This document shows positions 6,299 through 12,039 of a stretch of DNA of 12,039 nucleotides, piece by piece (the stretch's first letter is position 1; the number at the start of each line of letters is the position of its first letter). The stretch is from Acidimicrobiia bacterium (GTDB lineage Bacteria > Actinomycetota > Acidimicrobiia > Spongiisociales > SHLN01). The notes under the pieces are model-generated. The model searched no databases and was not told the DNA's origin. It saw only the letters and a program-made list of their open reading frames with translations. The DNA is taken from NCBI GenBank assembly GCA_030624805.1, contig JAUXJL010000034.1, positions 1 through 12,039 of the forward strand, given 5' to 3'. The position numbers and the translations under genes are program-made.

Positions 6299-7534
6299 CT
6301 AGGCCTCTACTTTTTCGCCCTTGCCGATGACGACGATTCCGTTGTCTGAGACCGTGTAACGTTCCCGATCGACGTTGAGGTCTACACCGATCTGAGCGCC
6401 CTCAGGAACGATGACGTTCTTGTCGATGATGGCGCGACGAACCACCGAGCTCCGACCTATCCGCACGTTGTCGAGCAGCACCGCGTCTTCCACTTCGGCA
6501 AACGAGTTCACCCGAACCAGGGGAGAGAGCACGGACCTGCGCACCGTGGCACCGGAGATAATGACCCCGTCGCTTACGAGCGAGTTGATCGCCATCCCGG
6601 TGCGGCCCGGATCGTCATGGACGGTTTTGGCCGGCGGCAATGGCGTATTCGCCGTGTAAATCGGCCACTCCTGGTTGTACAGGTTGAAAGTTGGCTCCAC
6701 TGCCAGCAGGTCCATAGTGGCTTCGTAGTAACTGTCGAGGCTGCCGACGTCTCGCCAATAGCCTCGCTCACGCTCATGGATCCCGGGGATGTCGAACGCC
6801 GCGAAGTCGTGTACGTAGGCCAGGCCGTCGTCTACGAGCGATGGGATGATGTTGCCGCCCAGGTCGTGCTGGGAGCTCTCGGAGGCGGCGTCGGTGCTCA
6901 CGGTGTCGACGAGCACGTCACGATCGAACAGGTAATTGCCCATGGAGACGTACGCCATCGACGGGTCATCCGGCAGGCTCGGAGGATTCCTCGGCTTCTC
7001 CAGGAACCTAATGATCCGGCCCGACTCGTCGGCCTCGATAACTCCGAACTCGGTGGCCAACTCGATCGGTATTCGGGTCGCCGCCACCGTCACTCCCGCC
7101 CCGGTGGTGAGATGCTCGCCAAGCATGTGACGGGGGTTCATCCGGTAGATGTGGTCGGCGCCGAAGACGAAAACATGGTCGGGACTTTCATCCACCAGGA
7201 TGTTGAGGTTTTGAAAGATGGCGTCGGCCGAGCCGGCGAACCAATGGGGCCCGCGCCGCATCTGGGCGGGAACGGCCGCCACATAGTGACCGAGTATCGG
7301 CGACAGCCTCCAGGTCGTTGCGAGGTGACGGTCCAGGCTGTGACTCTTGTATTGGGTGAGCACGATGATCCGGACGATGCGGGCATTAACCAGATTGGAG
7401 AGTGCGAAGTCAATCAACCGGTATCGGCCGCCAAACGGGACCGCCGGCTTGGCGCGGTCGCGGGTCAGCGGTGCCAGGCGCTTCCCTTCGCCCCCCGCCA
7501 GGACCATCGCCATGAGCTTGGGCCTGCTTGCCAT
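6299..7534 (-). CDS. glgC: Glucose-1-phosphate adenylyltransferase (ADP-glucose pyrophosphorylase)
   Basis: GlgC makes ADP-glucose from ATP and glucose-1-phosphate, the committed step of bacterial glycogen synthesis. The 411-aa length is normal. The nucleotidyltransferase domain shows GGEGKRLAPLT (14-24), KPAVPFGGRYRLIDF (29-43), GSADAIFQN (101-109), FGADHIYRM (124-132), FLEKP (177-181) and YWRDVGSLDSYYE (259-271). The C-terminal part from about 290, with ISGATVRRSVLSP and VRIGRSSVVRRAII, is the left-handed beta-helix. No glgA, glgB or glgP is in the window, so it is a stand-alone gene here. The ATG at 7534 follows a TAGATT box by six bases and has no Shine-Dalgarno sequence, so the mRNA is probably leaderless. 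It is divergent from the NnrE-type epimerase gene across 54 bases. Confidence 0.96.
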   Translation of the reverse strand: MASRPKLMAMVLAGGEGKRLAPLTRDRAKPAVPFGGRYRLIDFALSNLVNARIVRIIVLTQYKSHSLDRHLATTWRLSPILGHYVAAVPAQMRRGPHWFAGSADAIFQNLNILVDESPDHVFVFGADHIYRMNPRHMLGEHLTTGAGVTVAATRIPIELATEFGVIEADESGRIIRFLEKPRNPPSLPDDPSMAYVSMGNYLFDRDVLVDTVSTDAASESSQHDLGGNIIPSLVDDGLAYVHDFAAFDIPGIHERERGYWRDVGSLDSYYEATMDLLAVEPTFNLYNQEWPIYTANTPLPPAKTVHDDPGRTGMAINSLVSDGVIISGATVRRSVLSPLVRVNSFAEVEDAVLLDNVRIGRSSVVRRAIIDKNVIVPEGAQIGVDLNVDRERYTVSDNGIVVIGKGEKVEA

Positions 7535-7540
7535 GAACCA

Positions 7541-7546
7541 AATCTA
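7541..7546 (-). promoter_or_regulatory. -10 element of glgC (leaderless)
   Basis: TAGATT on the minus strand lies six bases before the ATG at 7534. It sits in an extended context CGCTAGATT that is mirrored by CGCTAGGTT in front of the divergent gene. No good -35 is visible. Confidence 0.5.
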
Positions 7547-7576
7547 GCGGGACATCCGCGCTGCCTGGACGAGCGC

Positions 7577-7582
7577 TAGGTT
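7577..7582 (+). promoter_or_regulatory. -10 element of the epimerase gene (leaderless)
   Basis: TAGGTT lies six bases before GTG 7589, the same distance as in the divergent glgC promoter. It supports GTG 7589 as start rather than the in-frame TTG one codon earlier. CTAGCG (7544-7549) and CGCTAG (7574-7579) make the two -10 regions an inverted repeat. Confidence 0.5.
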
Positions 7583-7588
7583 CGTTTG

Positions 7589-8308
7589 GTGACCCCCGGC
7601 GCATTCCCGACCATCGACATCAACACGGTTCCCGCCGTAACGATGGATCAAATGCGCGAAGTGGACCGGGTGATGATCGAAGACCTCCACATCGAGCTAG
7701 TCCAGATGATGGAAAACGCCGGACGGAACCTGGCTCGCCTCGCACTAGGTCGGTTTGACGTCGGGCGGGCACTCGTACTAGCTGGGCCCGGCGGCAACGG
7801 CGGTGGCGGACTGGTGGCCGCTCGGCATCTTGCCAACTGGGGAGTGGACGTCGAGGTCATTCTCGGCAAGGACCCTGAAGAGCTCGGACCAGTCCCGCTT
7901 CATCAGTTGGATGCATTGACCCGGATGGGCATTGCCGTCGTCGCCAGCCCGCGGCCCGCCGACCTCTTTCTCGACGCGCTCATCGGATACTCGCTGAGAG
8001 GAGACCCGCGGGGTCGCATCGCGGAACTCATCGAGTGGCTGGAAGCTCGCGGCGAGCCGATCCTGGCGCTGGACACACCGAGCGGCCTCGACGTGACAAC
8101 CGGCTTGGCGGGTAGTCCTTCTGTCCAGGCGACTGCGACGCTCACTCTCGCTGCTCCGAAGTCCGGATTGCTCGAGCAAGGCGCCGTTGGTGAGCTGTAC
8201 CTGGGCGACATTTCGGTGCCGCCGGCGGTCTACGACGCCTTTGGCCTGACGATGCCCCCGGAGTTGTTCTCCGAAGCTTCGGTGGTGCGCCTCAGGTCCC
8301 GTTCTTAG
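7589..8308 (+). CDS. nnrE: Stand-alone YjeF_N-domain protein, probable NAD(P)H-hydrate epimerase
   Basis: YjeF_N enzymes interconvert the R and S forms of damaged NAD(P)H hydrates, so that a partner dehydratase (NnrD) can repair the S form. This 239-aa protein has only the epimerase domain: MENAGR (41-46), the glycine loop GPGGNGGGG (66-74), FLDALIG (127-133) and LDTPSGLD (161-168). The usual loop is G-NNGGDG; here one Asn and the Asp are replaced by Gly, so activity may differ. The NnrD domain that is often fused at the C-terminus is absent and must be encoded elsewhere. The 3' end overlaps the opposing acyltransferase gene by 17 bases. The GTG start is set by the -10 box six bases upstream. 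The family call is firm; the catalytic role is likely but not certain. Confidence 0.8.
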   Translation: MTPGAFPTIDINTVPAVTMDQMREVDRVMIEDLHIELVQMMENAGRNLARLALGRFDVGRALVLAGPGGNGGGGLVAARHLANWGVDVEVILGKDPEELGPVPLHQLDALTRMGIAVVASPRPADLFLDALIGYSLRGDPRGRIAELIEWLEARGEPILALDTPSGLDVTTGLAGSPSVQATATLTLAAPKSGLLEQGAVGELYLGDISVPPAVYDAFGLTMPPELFSEASVVRLRSRS

Positions 8309-9806
8309 CGGCCGGTTTCTCTGGGGCCGGTTTCGCAGCGGCCCGCTTCTTGGATGGTGACTGACCGTTGCCGGCCGAACGGGGCTTTCGCTTCTTCGGT
8401 TTGGCGGCTTGCACCAGCTCCTGGAAGGCTTCGTCAAGGTATTCGACGAACCGGTCGAGATCGGCGACCGAATCTGAATCGGCCACAATCCCCCATGCGA
8501 TCTCACCGTTGTAAGAGAAGAGGGCTATCCCCACGCCGTGATTGGTCCACAAAGGAACCATCGGGTATTGGACTTCGAGAAGCGCATCAAGGAAGTAGAT
8601 GGGGATCTGCGGCCCCGGAACATTCGTCACGGTCATGTTGAAGGGCCGGACGTTGGTGCCGGCCAGGCGCATTGCGGACGTGAGAATGGTCGAAGGTGTC
8701 CACGACGTTGCCTGCACGAGCAGCGAGGCCCCCAATGCCTGATTGGTCTCCTTGAGGTCGCTGGTCTCTGTCGCTATCTGCCGGTAGCGCTGGCGCGGCG
8801 TATTCAGGCCGATGGGCAGGTCGAGCAGCCACATGGCCACCTGATTGCCGAGGCTCTGGTCGGTCTCGCTGCGAACGCTGACTGGCGCCATCACCCGGAA
8901 GTCGAGCTCGTCGACGGGCGTGTTGTGCGCCAACAAGTACTTGCGGACTGCCCCGGCGACAGTGGCTAGGACTACGTCGTTGATGGTGCCACCGAATGCG
9001 TTCTTCACCGACTTAGCCGCCGCCAGATCCGTGTGCATCCATTGGAACTCTCGGTTTGGCCCAATCCGTGCGTTTAAAGGAGTCTGGGACGCATTCTTCA
9101 GCCATCCCGAGTTGAGCGCCTTACCCATGGCCCGGAGGCGAGTCTCCACCTCCTCGATGACCCCCGACAGGCTGTCGCTGAGGTGGCGGGCGCTCCGGAA
9201 CACTCGGAAGGGCATGGTGAACCAGCGCTGGGCCTCGTCGGCCAGCAGCTCCATCTTTGTCGGGTTGGGCCGTGGCTCGTAGATCGGGCCCGGAACGACC
9301 TCGGTCATAGGAAAGGGAGCCAGCAGCTCCTTCATGAGATCGACGCCTGCCATGCCGTCGATCATGCAATGGTGGACTTTCGTGATGATGGCGACGCGAT
9401 CGTCCTCGAATCCGTCGATTACCCAGATCTCCCACAGCGGTCGGAACCGGTCGAGTTTTTGAGAGAAGATAGTGCCGGTCAGACGCTGGAGCTCCGTGTC
9501 GTCTTTTTCTTTCGTGAGCGTGGCCTGCCGCACATGAAAGTCGATGTCGAAGAAGGCATCGTCCACCCACACGGGGTGCTCCTCGAGCGGAACCCAGTCG
9601 AGCACCTGGCGATAGCGGGGGATGTTGTGGAGCTTGGATTCGATGAACGCCTTGATCCGATCTATGTCGACCGAGCCATCGGCGGCCCGAAGGCCACCCG
9701 GCGCGAACTTCATGACACCCGCAACATGGAAGTGAGCGTTGCGGTCCTCCATCGCCAGGAACGTGCTGTCGAGAAAAGACAGTCGTTCATAATGAGTGTC
9801 AGACAC
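8292..9806 (-). CDS. WS/DGAT-family wax ester synthase/diacylglycerol acyltransferase
   Basis: WS/DGAT enzymes transfer acyl groups from acyl-CoA to diacylglycerol or fatty alcohols, making triacylglycerol or wax esters for lipid inclusions. This 504-aa protein begins with LSFLDSTFLAME (9-20). It has the catalytic HHCMIDG (145-151, the HHxxxDG motif), RFRPLWEIWVIDG just before it (120-132), and a C-terminal domain with NDVVLATVAGAVRKYL and the NVPGP motif. The last 38 residues (467-504) are a low-complexity tail rich in Lys, Ala and Pro (about 12 Lys/Arg), not part of the fold. The start is GTG 9806: it has GGGAG six bases upstream and gives the usual N-terminus. The frame extends 31 codons further into the divergent promoter region without a domain match. 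It is divergent from the ACT-dehydrogenase operon. Confidence 0.9.
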   Translation of the reverse strand: MSDTHYERLSFLDSTFLAMEDRNAHFHVAGVMKFAPGGLRAADGSVDIDRIKAFIESKLHNIPRYRQVLDWVPLEEHPVWVDDAFFDIDFHVRQATLTKEKDDTELQRLTGTIFSQKLDRFRPLWEIWVIDGFEDDRVAIITKVHHCMIDGMAGVDLMKELLAPFPMTEVVPGPIYEPRPNPTKMELLADEAQRWFTMPFRVFRSARHLSDSLSGVIEEVETRLRAMGKALNSGWLKNASQTPLNARIGPNREFQWMHTDLAAAKSVKNAFGGTINDVVLATVAGAVRKYLLAHNTPVDELDFRVMAPVSVRSETDQSLGNQVAMWLLDLPIGLNTPRQRYRQIATETSDLKETNQALGASLLVQATSWTPSTILTSAMRLAGTNVRPFNMTVTNVPGPQIPIYFLDALLEVQYPMVPLWTNHGVGIALFSYNGEIAWGIVADSDSVADLDRFVEYLDEAFQELVQAAKPKKRKPRSAGNGQSPSKKRAAAKPAPEKPAAKNGT

Positions 9807-9812
9807 GTACCG

Positions 9813-9817
9813 CTCCC
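9813..9817 (-). promoter_or_regulatory. Ribosome binding site of the WS/DGAT gene
   Basis: GGGAG on the minus strand, six bases before GTG 9806, decides this start over upstream ATG codons in the same frame. Confidence 0.6.
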
Positions 9818-9826
9818 GTTTCTCTG

Positions 9827-9832
9827 ATCGTA
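9827..9832 (-). promoter_or_regulatory. -10 element of the WS/DGAT gene
   Basis: TACGAT on the minus strand would start transcription near 9820, giving a leader of about 14 bases with the GGGAG site. The expected -35 position overlaps one edge of the 14-bp palindrome at 9841-9854. Confidence 0.4.
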
Positions 9833-9840
9833 CTCCGCTC

Positions 9841-9854
9841 CGGCACGCGTGCCG
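9841..9854. promoter_or_regulatory. 14-bp perfect palindrome, candidate shared operator
   Basis: CGGCACGCGTGCCG equals its own reverse complement over all 14 bases. Its centre (9847.5) is midway between the putative -10 boxes of the WS/DGAT gene (9827-9832) and the ACT gene (9864-9869). A dimeric repressor bound here would cover the -35 and spacer region of both promoters. The binding protein is unknown; TetR-type lipid regulators use sites of similar size. Basis: palindrome seen, role inferred. Confidence 0.5.
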
Positions 9855-9863
9855 CCGGCCAGA

Positions 9864-9869
9864 TAGTGT
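9864..9869 (+). promoter_or_regulatory. -10 element of the ACT-dehydrogenase operon
   Basis: TAGTGT fits TAnnnT. Transcription would begin near 9876, leaving a short leader that carries GGAAG (9876-9880), five bases before ATG 9886. The -35 position falls in the left half of the palindrome. Confidence 0.4.
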
Positions 9870-9885
9870 GGTATCGGAAGCCACC

Positions 9886-10263
9886 ATGACTGAGTTCACA
9901 ATTCAACTCTCCAACCGCCCAGGACAGTTGGCCAGCCTGGCCAAGATCATGGCCGACGCCGAGGTCAACATCGAGGCACTGGCTGCCTTCGGAATAGATG
10001 ACCTCGGTTTGGTCCGACTCGTGGTCGGCGATGCCGAGGCTGCCCGGCGCGTGATCTCTGAAGCAGGGCTCGTGGCGGAGGAGCGTCGGGTTGTCACCAC
10101 AGTTCTCAGTCACCGGCCGGGAGCGTTGGCAAGCCTTACTCAGGGCCTAGCCGAAGCCGGCGTCAACATCGACGGTCTCTATGTGCTCCATACCCATGAG
10201 GACCAGGTAGAGCTGGCGCTGGCTGTCGAGGACGCGGAAGCGGCCGAAGCGGCCATCGCATGA
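9886..10263 (+). CDS. Tandem ACT-domain protein
   Basis: This 125-aa protein consists of two ACT domains (about residues 1-66 and 67-125) and nothing else. Each opens with a beta strand followed by a ligand-loop motif, NRPGQLASLAKIM (10-22) and HRPGALASLTQGL (76-88). Each then has the typical (E/G)VNI motif, AEVNIEAL (25-32) and AGVNIDGL (90-97). ACT domains bind amino acids or other small ligands and control a partner enzyme or regulator. There is no catalytic or DNA-binding domain here, so it probably acts as a regulatory subunit or sensor. Its stop overlaps the start of the acyl-CoA dehydrogenase by four bases (ATGA), so the two are made together. ATG 9886 has GGAAG five bases upstream; the 30 codons further upstream would run through the operator and lack domain pattern. 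Confidence 0.82.
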   Translation: MTEFTIQLSNRPGQLASLAKIMADAEVNIEALAAFGIDDLGLVRLVVGDAEAARRVISEAGLVAEERRVVTTVLSHRPGALASLTQGLAEAGVNIDGLYVLHTHEDQVELALAVEDAEAAEAAIA

Positions 10264-11435
10264 GCGAGTTGATCGTTCGGCAGGCCACCGATGGTCTGCT
10301 TTCCGAGCACGACCCGAAGACGAGCACACCCGAGGAGTTCTGGGAAGCCCAATACGACGCCGGGCTGGCCTGGGTTCACTTCGAAAGGGGCTTCGGCGGC
10401 CTAGAAATCGACCCGGGGTTTCAGCAACAGGTAGACGCTGCGCTCGAAGCCGCCGGCTCGACGAGCGACAACCTCATCAACAACTTGATTGGAATCGGAA
10501 TGGGGGCCCCCACCATTCACGCCTACGGAACCGACGACCAGAAACGTAAGTATTTGCGTCCGATGTTCGCCACTCGTGACATCTGGTGTCAGATGTTCTC
10601 CGAGCCGGGATCGGGAAGCGATATGGCCGGCCTCGCTACCCGGGCCGTGCGCGACGGCGATGAGTGGCTCGTGAACGGCCAGAAGGTCTGGACGACCATC
10701 GCTCACGTGTCGCAGTTGGGCATGTTGGTGACGCGTACCGATCCGGACGCCCCGAAACATCAGGGGATGACCTATTTCATCCTCGACATGGAGAGCCCCG
10801 GTGTCGACGTGCGACCTTTGCGTCAGATAACCGGTGAGGCTGAGTTCAACGAGGTGTATTTGACCGAGGTACGTATCCCGGACGCCAACCGTGTCGGCGA
10901 AGTCGGGGACGGGTGGCGGGTTGCCTTAGCAACGCTCATGAACGAACGAGTCGCGATCGGCTCGATGGTGCGGCCACGAGAAAGTGGTGCCATCGGAGAG
11001 GCGGTGGCGCTCTGGAAGGAGCGGGGAGGCGGCACCGATGTTCAGCGAGACGCTCTCAGCCGGCTGTGGATTGAAGCTGAAGTCAACCGGCTCACGTCGA
11101 TCCGAGCTGGTCAGAATCGTTCGAAAGGCACTCCGGGGCCGGAAGGATCGACCGGCAAACTGCATTGGGCCGAGCTCAACAAGCGGATCTACGAGTGGGC
11201 TGTGGACTACCTCGGACCTGAGGGCATGTTGTTTCCCTCCTACGAGTACCGGGCACCGACCGAGGCCATAACCGACCACGACGTCCGCTGGTCGTTTCTG
11301 CGGTCGCGAGCTAACTCCATCGAGGGTGGCACGACGGAAATCATGAAGAACATTCTCGGCGAGCGGGTGCTGGGACTGCCGGGCGAGCCGCGTGTCGACA
11401 AGGATTTGCCCTGGTCCGAGGTTCCGCGGAGCTAA
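10260..11435 (+). CDS. Acyl-CoA dehydrogenase
   Basis: This 391-aa FAD-dependent acyl-CoA dehydrogenase introduces the alpha-beta double bond in acyl-CoA thioesters during fatty-acid or branched-chain breakdown. The signature FSEPGSGSD is at 113-121. NGQKVWTTIAH (139-149) and PLRQITGEAEFNEVYL (186-201) form the middle beta domain. The C-terminal RANSIEGGTTEIMKNILGERVLGLP (350-374) holds the likely catalytic base Glu 355 and the FAD-contact region. The N-terminal helical part is of usual length, and the long internal stretch around 240-300 is hydrophilic. It is coupled to the ACT protein by a four-base overlap. Substrate chain type cannot be read from the sequence. The neighbouring WS/DGAT gene suggests fatty acyl-CoA, the ACT partner a branched-chain amino-acid route. 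Confidence 0.92.
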   Translation: MSELIVRQATDGLLSEHDPKTSTPEEFWEAQYDAGLAWVHFERGFGGLEIDPGFQQQVDAALEAAGSTSDNLINNLIGIGMGAPTIHAYGTDDQKRKYLRPMFATRDIWCQMFSEPGSGSDMAGLATRAVRDGDEWLVNGQKVWTTIAHVSQLGMLVTRTDPDAPKHQGMTYFILDMESPGVDVRPLRQITGEAEFNEVYLTEVRIPDANRVGEVGDGWRVALATLMNERVAIGSMVRPRESGAIGEAVALWKERGGGTDVQRDALSRLWIEAEVNRLTSIRAGQNRSKGTPGPEGSTGKLHWAELNKRIYEWAVDYLGPEGMLFPSYEYRAPTEAITDHDVRWSFLRSRANSIEGGTTEIMKNILGERVLGLPGEPRVDKDLPWSEVPRS

Positions 11436-11529
11436 GGGAGCACGAGTAGTGGTCGGCCCCACAAGTAATCGCCGCCCGTTTCCGGCTCTCGACGCCCCTA
11501 TCTGCGTGGGTGGTCTTCGGCCAGCCCTA

Positions 11530-11546
11530 GCTGGGCGGAGCCCAGC
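11530..11546 (+). terminator. GC-rich hairpin after the dehydrogenase gene
   Basis: GCTGGGC and GCCCAGC form a perfect 7-bp stem around a GGA loop, 94 bases past the dehydrogenase stop. No T-run follows, so at most it is a hairpin of the kind that helps 3' ends in high-GC bacteria. The rest of 11436-11647 shows no convincing gene, and I could not place a -10 box before the next gene. Confidence 0.35.
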
Positions 11547-11647
11547 CCTACTCGACGCACGGGTCAAGTGCGGCTTTGTCGGAGGTCATTGCTGATGGCG
11601 CCGAGGTCTCGGAGATATGCGGGCGCTATTTGTGCGGCACACGACTA

Positions 11648-12039
11648 GTGGACCACAGCAAACTTCTCGACCTTGTCGAGGCGAGTGACTTCGACGGCCT
11701 GATCCGCTTTGTCGACGGGGTGTGCGCGGCCCGAGAATGGGATGCCCTGGCCGAGATCCGATCCCGGTGCGTGGAGGCCGAGTCGCGAGGAAGGCAATTG
11801 TTCGGGATTGTCCAGTTCGTTGATTACCGTCAGGCCCTCGAGGCTCCTCCCATACTTGCTGCCGAAGTGGTCGTTGATGGGGCCGGGCGCTTCGCCCTTG
11901 GCCCACTGTGGGAGGTGGCGGCGTCCACTCATACCTGGGCGGAATTGGAACCACACCTCGAATCGCCTCGTATGCGGGCGCTGGTTGCGGCCGAGCGAGT
12001 GATGCGTGGCGAGATTGTTACCAGCGACCTGGATGGCGA
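11648..12039 (+). CDS. Hypothetical protein, N-terminal part (runs off the window)
   Basis: The frame is open from GTG 11648 to the window edge (130 complete codons), with mostly G/C third positions. It follows a stop at 11528-11530 and is otherwise open between them. The start is uncertain: TTG 11630 is in the same frame, but the sequence from GTG reads like a soluble protein (VDHSKLLDLVEASDFDGLIR). Features seen: acidic and helical N-terminal half; one Cys at residue 26; a Leu/Ala-rich middle; and a tryptophan-containing segment with LWEVAASTHTWAELEPHL around 95-112. No signal peptide, membrane span or known motif was recognised, and I give no function. It lies downstream of the dehydrogenase on the same strand, after a 212-base gap with a hairpin, so it is probably a separate transcript. 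Confidence 0.65.
   Translation, partial: MDHSKLLDLVEASDFDGLIRFVDGVCAAREWDALAEIRSRCVEAESRGRQLFGIVQFVDYRQALEAPPILAAEVVVDGAGRFALGPLWEVAASTHTWAELEPHLESPRMRALVAAERVMRGEIVTSDLDG

Noticed and set aside
6617..7579. 320-codon frame antisense to glgC
   Set aside because: It is a mirror frame of a clearly conserved gene, and the translation has no recognisable domain.
10926..11567. 213-codon frame antisense to the acyl-CoA dehydrogenase
   Set aside because: Shadow of the dehydrogenase; no start signals and no domain.
11586..11954. Minus-strand frames over the last gene
   Set aside because: The plus frame from GTG 11648 has normal codon use and reaches the window edge; the minus frames are Arg/Pro-rich shadows.

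Overview
The window looks like chromosomal housekeeping and storage-metabolism DNA from a high-GC Gram-positive bacterium, most likely an actinobacterium of the Acidimicrobiia type. Support for this: uniformly GC-rich DNA with G/C-ending codons, GTG starts, a WS/DGAT neutral-lipid acyltransferase beside an acyl-CoA dehydrogenase, an actinobacterial-looking GlgC, and several start codons only 6-8 bases after a TAnnnT -10 element (leaderless mRNAs). The lineage is inference. I see no RNA genes, IS elements, phage genes or CRISPR array.

Layout. (1) 1-1832: family X DNA polymerase with a PHP domain (PolX, 578 aa), + strand. (2) 1833-4661: minus-strand block with an ABC-2 exporter ATPase and permease (stop and start overlap), a cytoplasmic DsbA/FrnE-like oxidoreductase, and possibly a small membrane protein with a strong ribosome binding site that overlaps the end of polX antisense. 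(3) 4716-6195: a FetA/FetB-type ABC pair (UPF0014 permease), + strand, divergent from the ABC-2 operon across 54 bp. (4) 6196-6298: convergent intergenic with six tandem copies of a 7-bp repeat. (5) 6299-7534: glgC on the minus strand, divergent (again 54 bp) from a stand-alone YjeF_N/NnrE-type NAD(P)HX epimerase (7589-8308). (6) 8292-9806: WS/DGAT on the minus strand with a lysine-rich tail whose end overlaps the epimerase gene tail to tail. (7) 9886-11435: tandem-ACT protein and acyl-CoA dehydrogenase, translationally coupled, divergent from the WS/DGAT gene. A perfect 14-bp palindrome lies midway between the two putative -10 boxes. (8) 11648-end: N-terminal part of an unrecognised protein.

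Functionally the right half is about carbon storage and turnover: GlgC makes ADP-glucose for glycogen, WS/DGAT makes triacylglycerol or wax esters, and the acyl-CoA dehydrogenase oxidises acyl-CoAs. The divergent WS/DGAT and ACT-dehydrogenase arrangement with a central palindrome suggests lipid synthesis and acyl-CoA oxidation could be switched by one regulator. The left half is DNA repair and transport.

I did not find a clearly new multi-gene system. The most useful leads are the palindrome, the ACT-dehydrogenase coupling, the leaderless promoter layout, the heptamer array, the basic tail on the acyltransferase, the altered Q-loop of the ABC-2 ATPase, the C-terminal cysteine pair of the DsbA-like protein, and the small antisense-overlapping membrane ORF.
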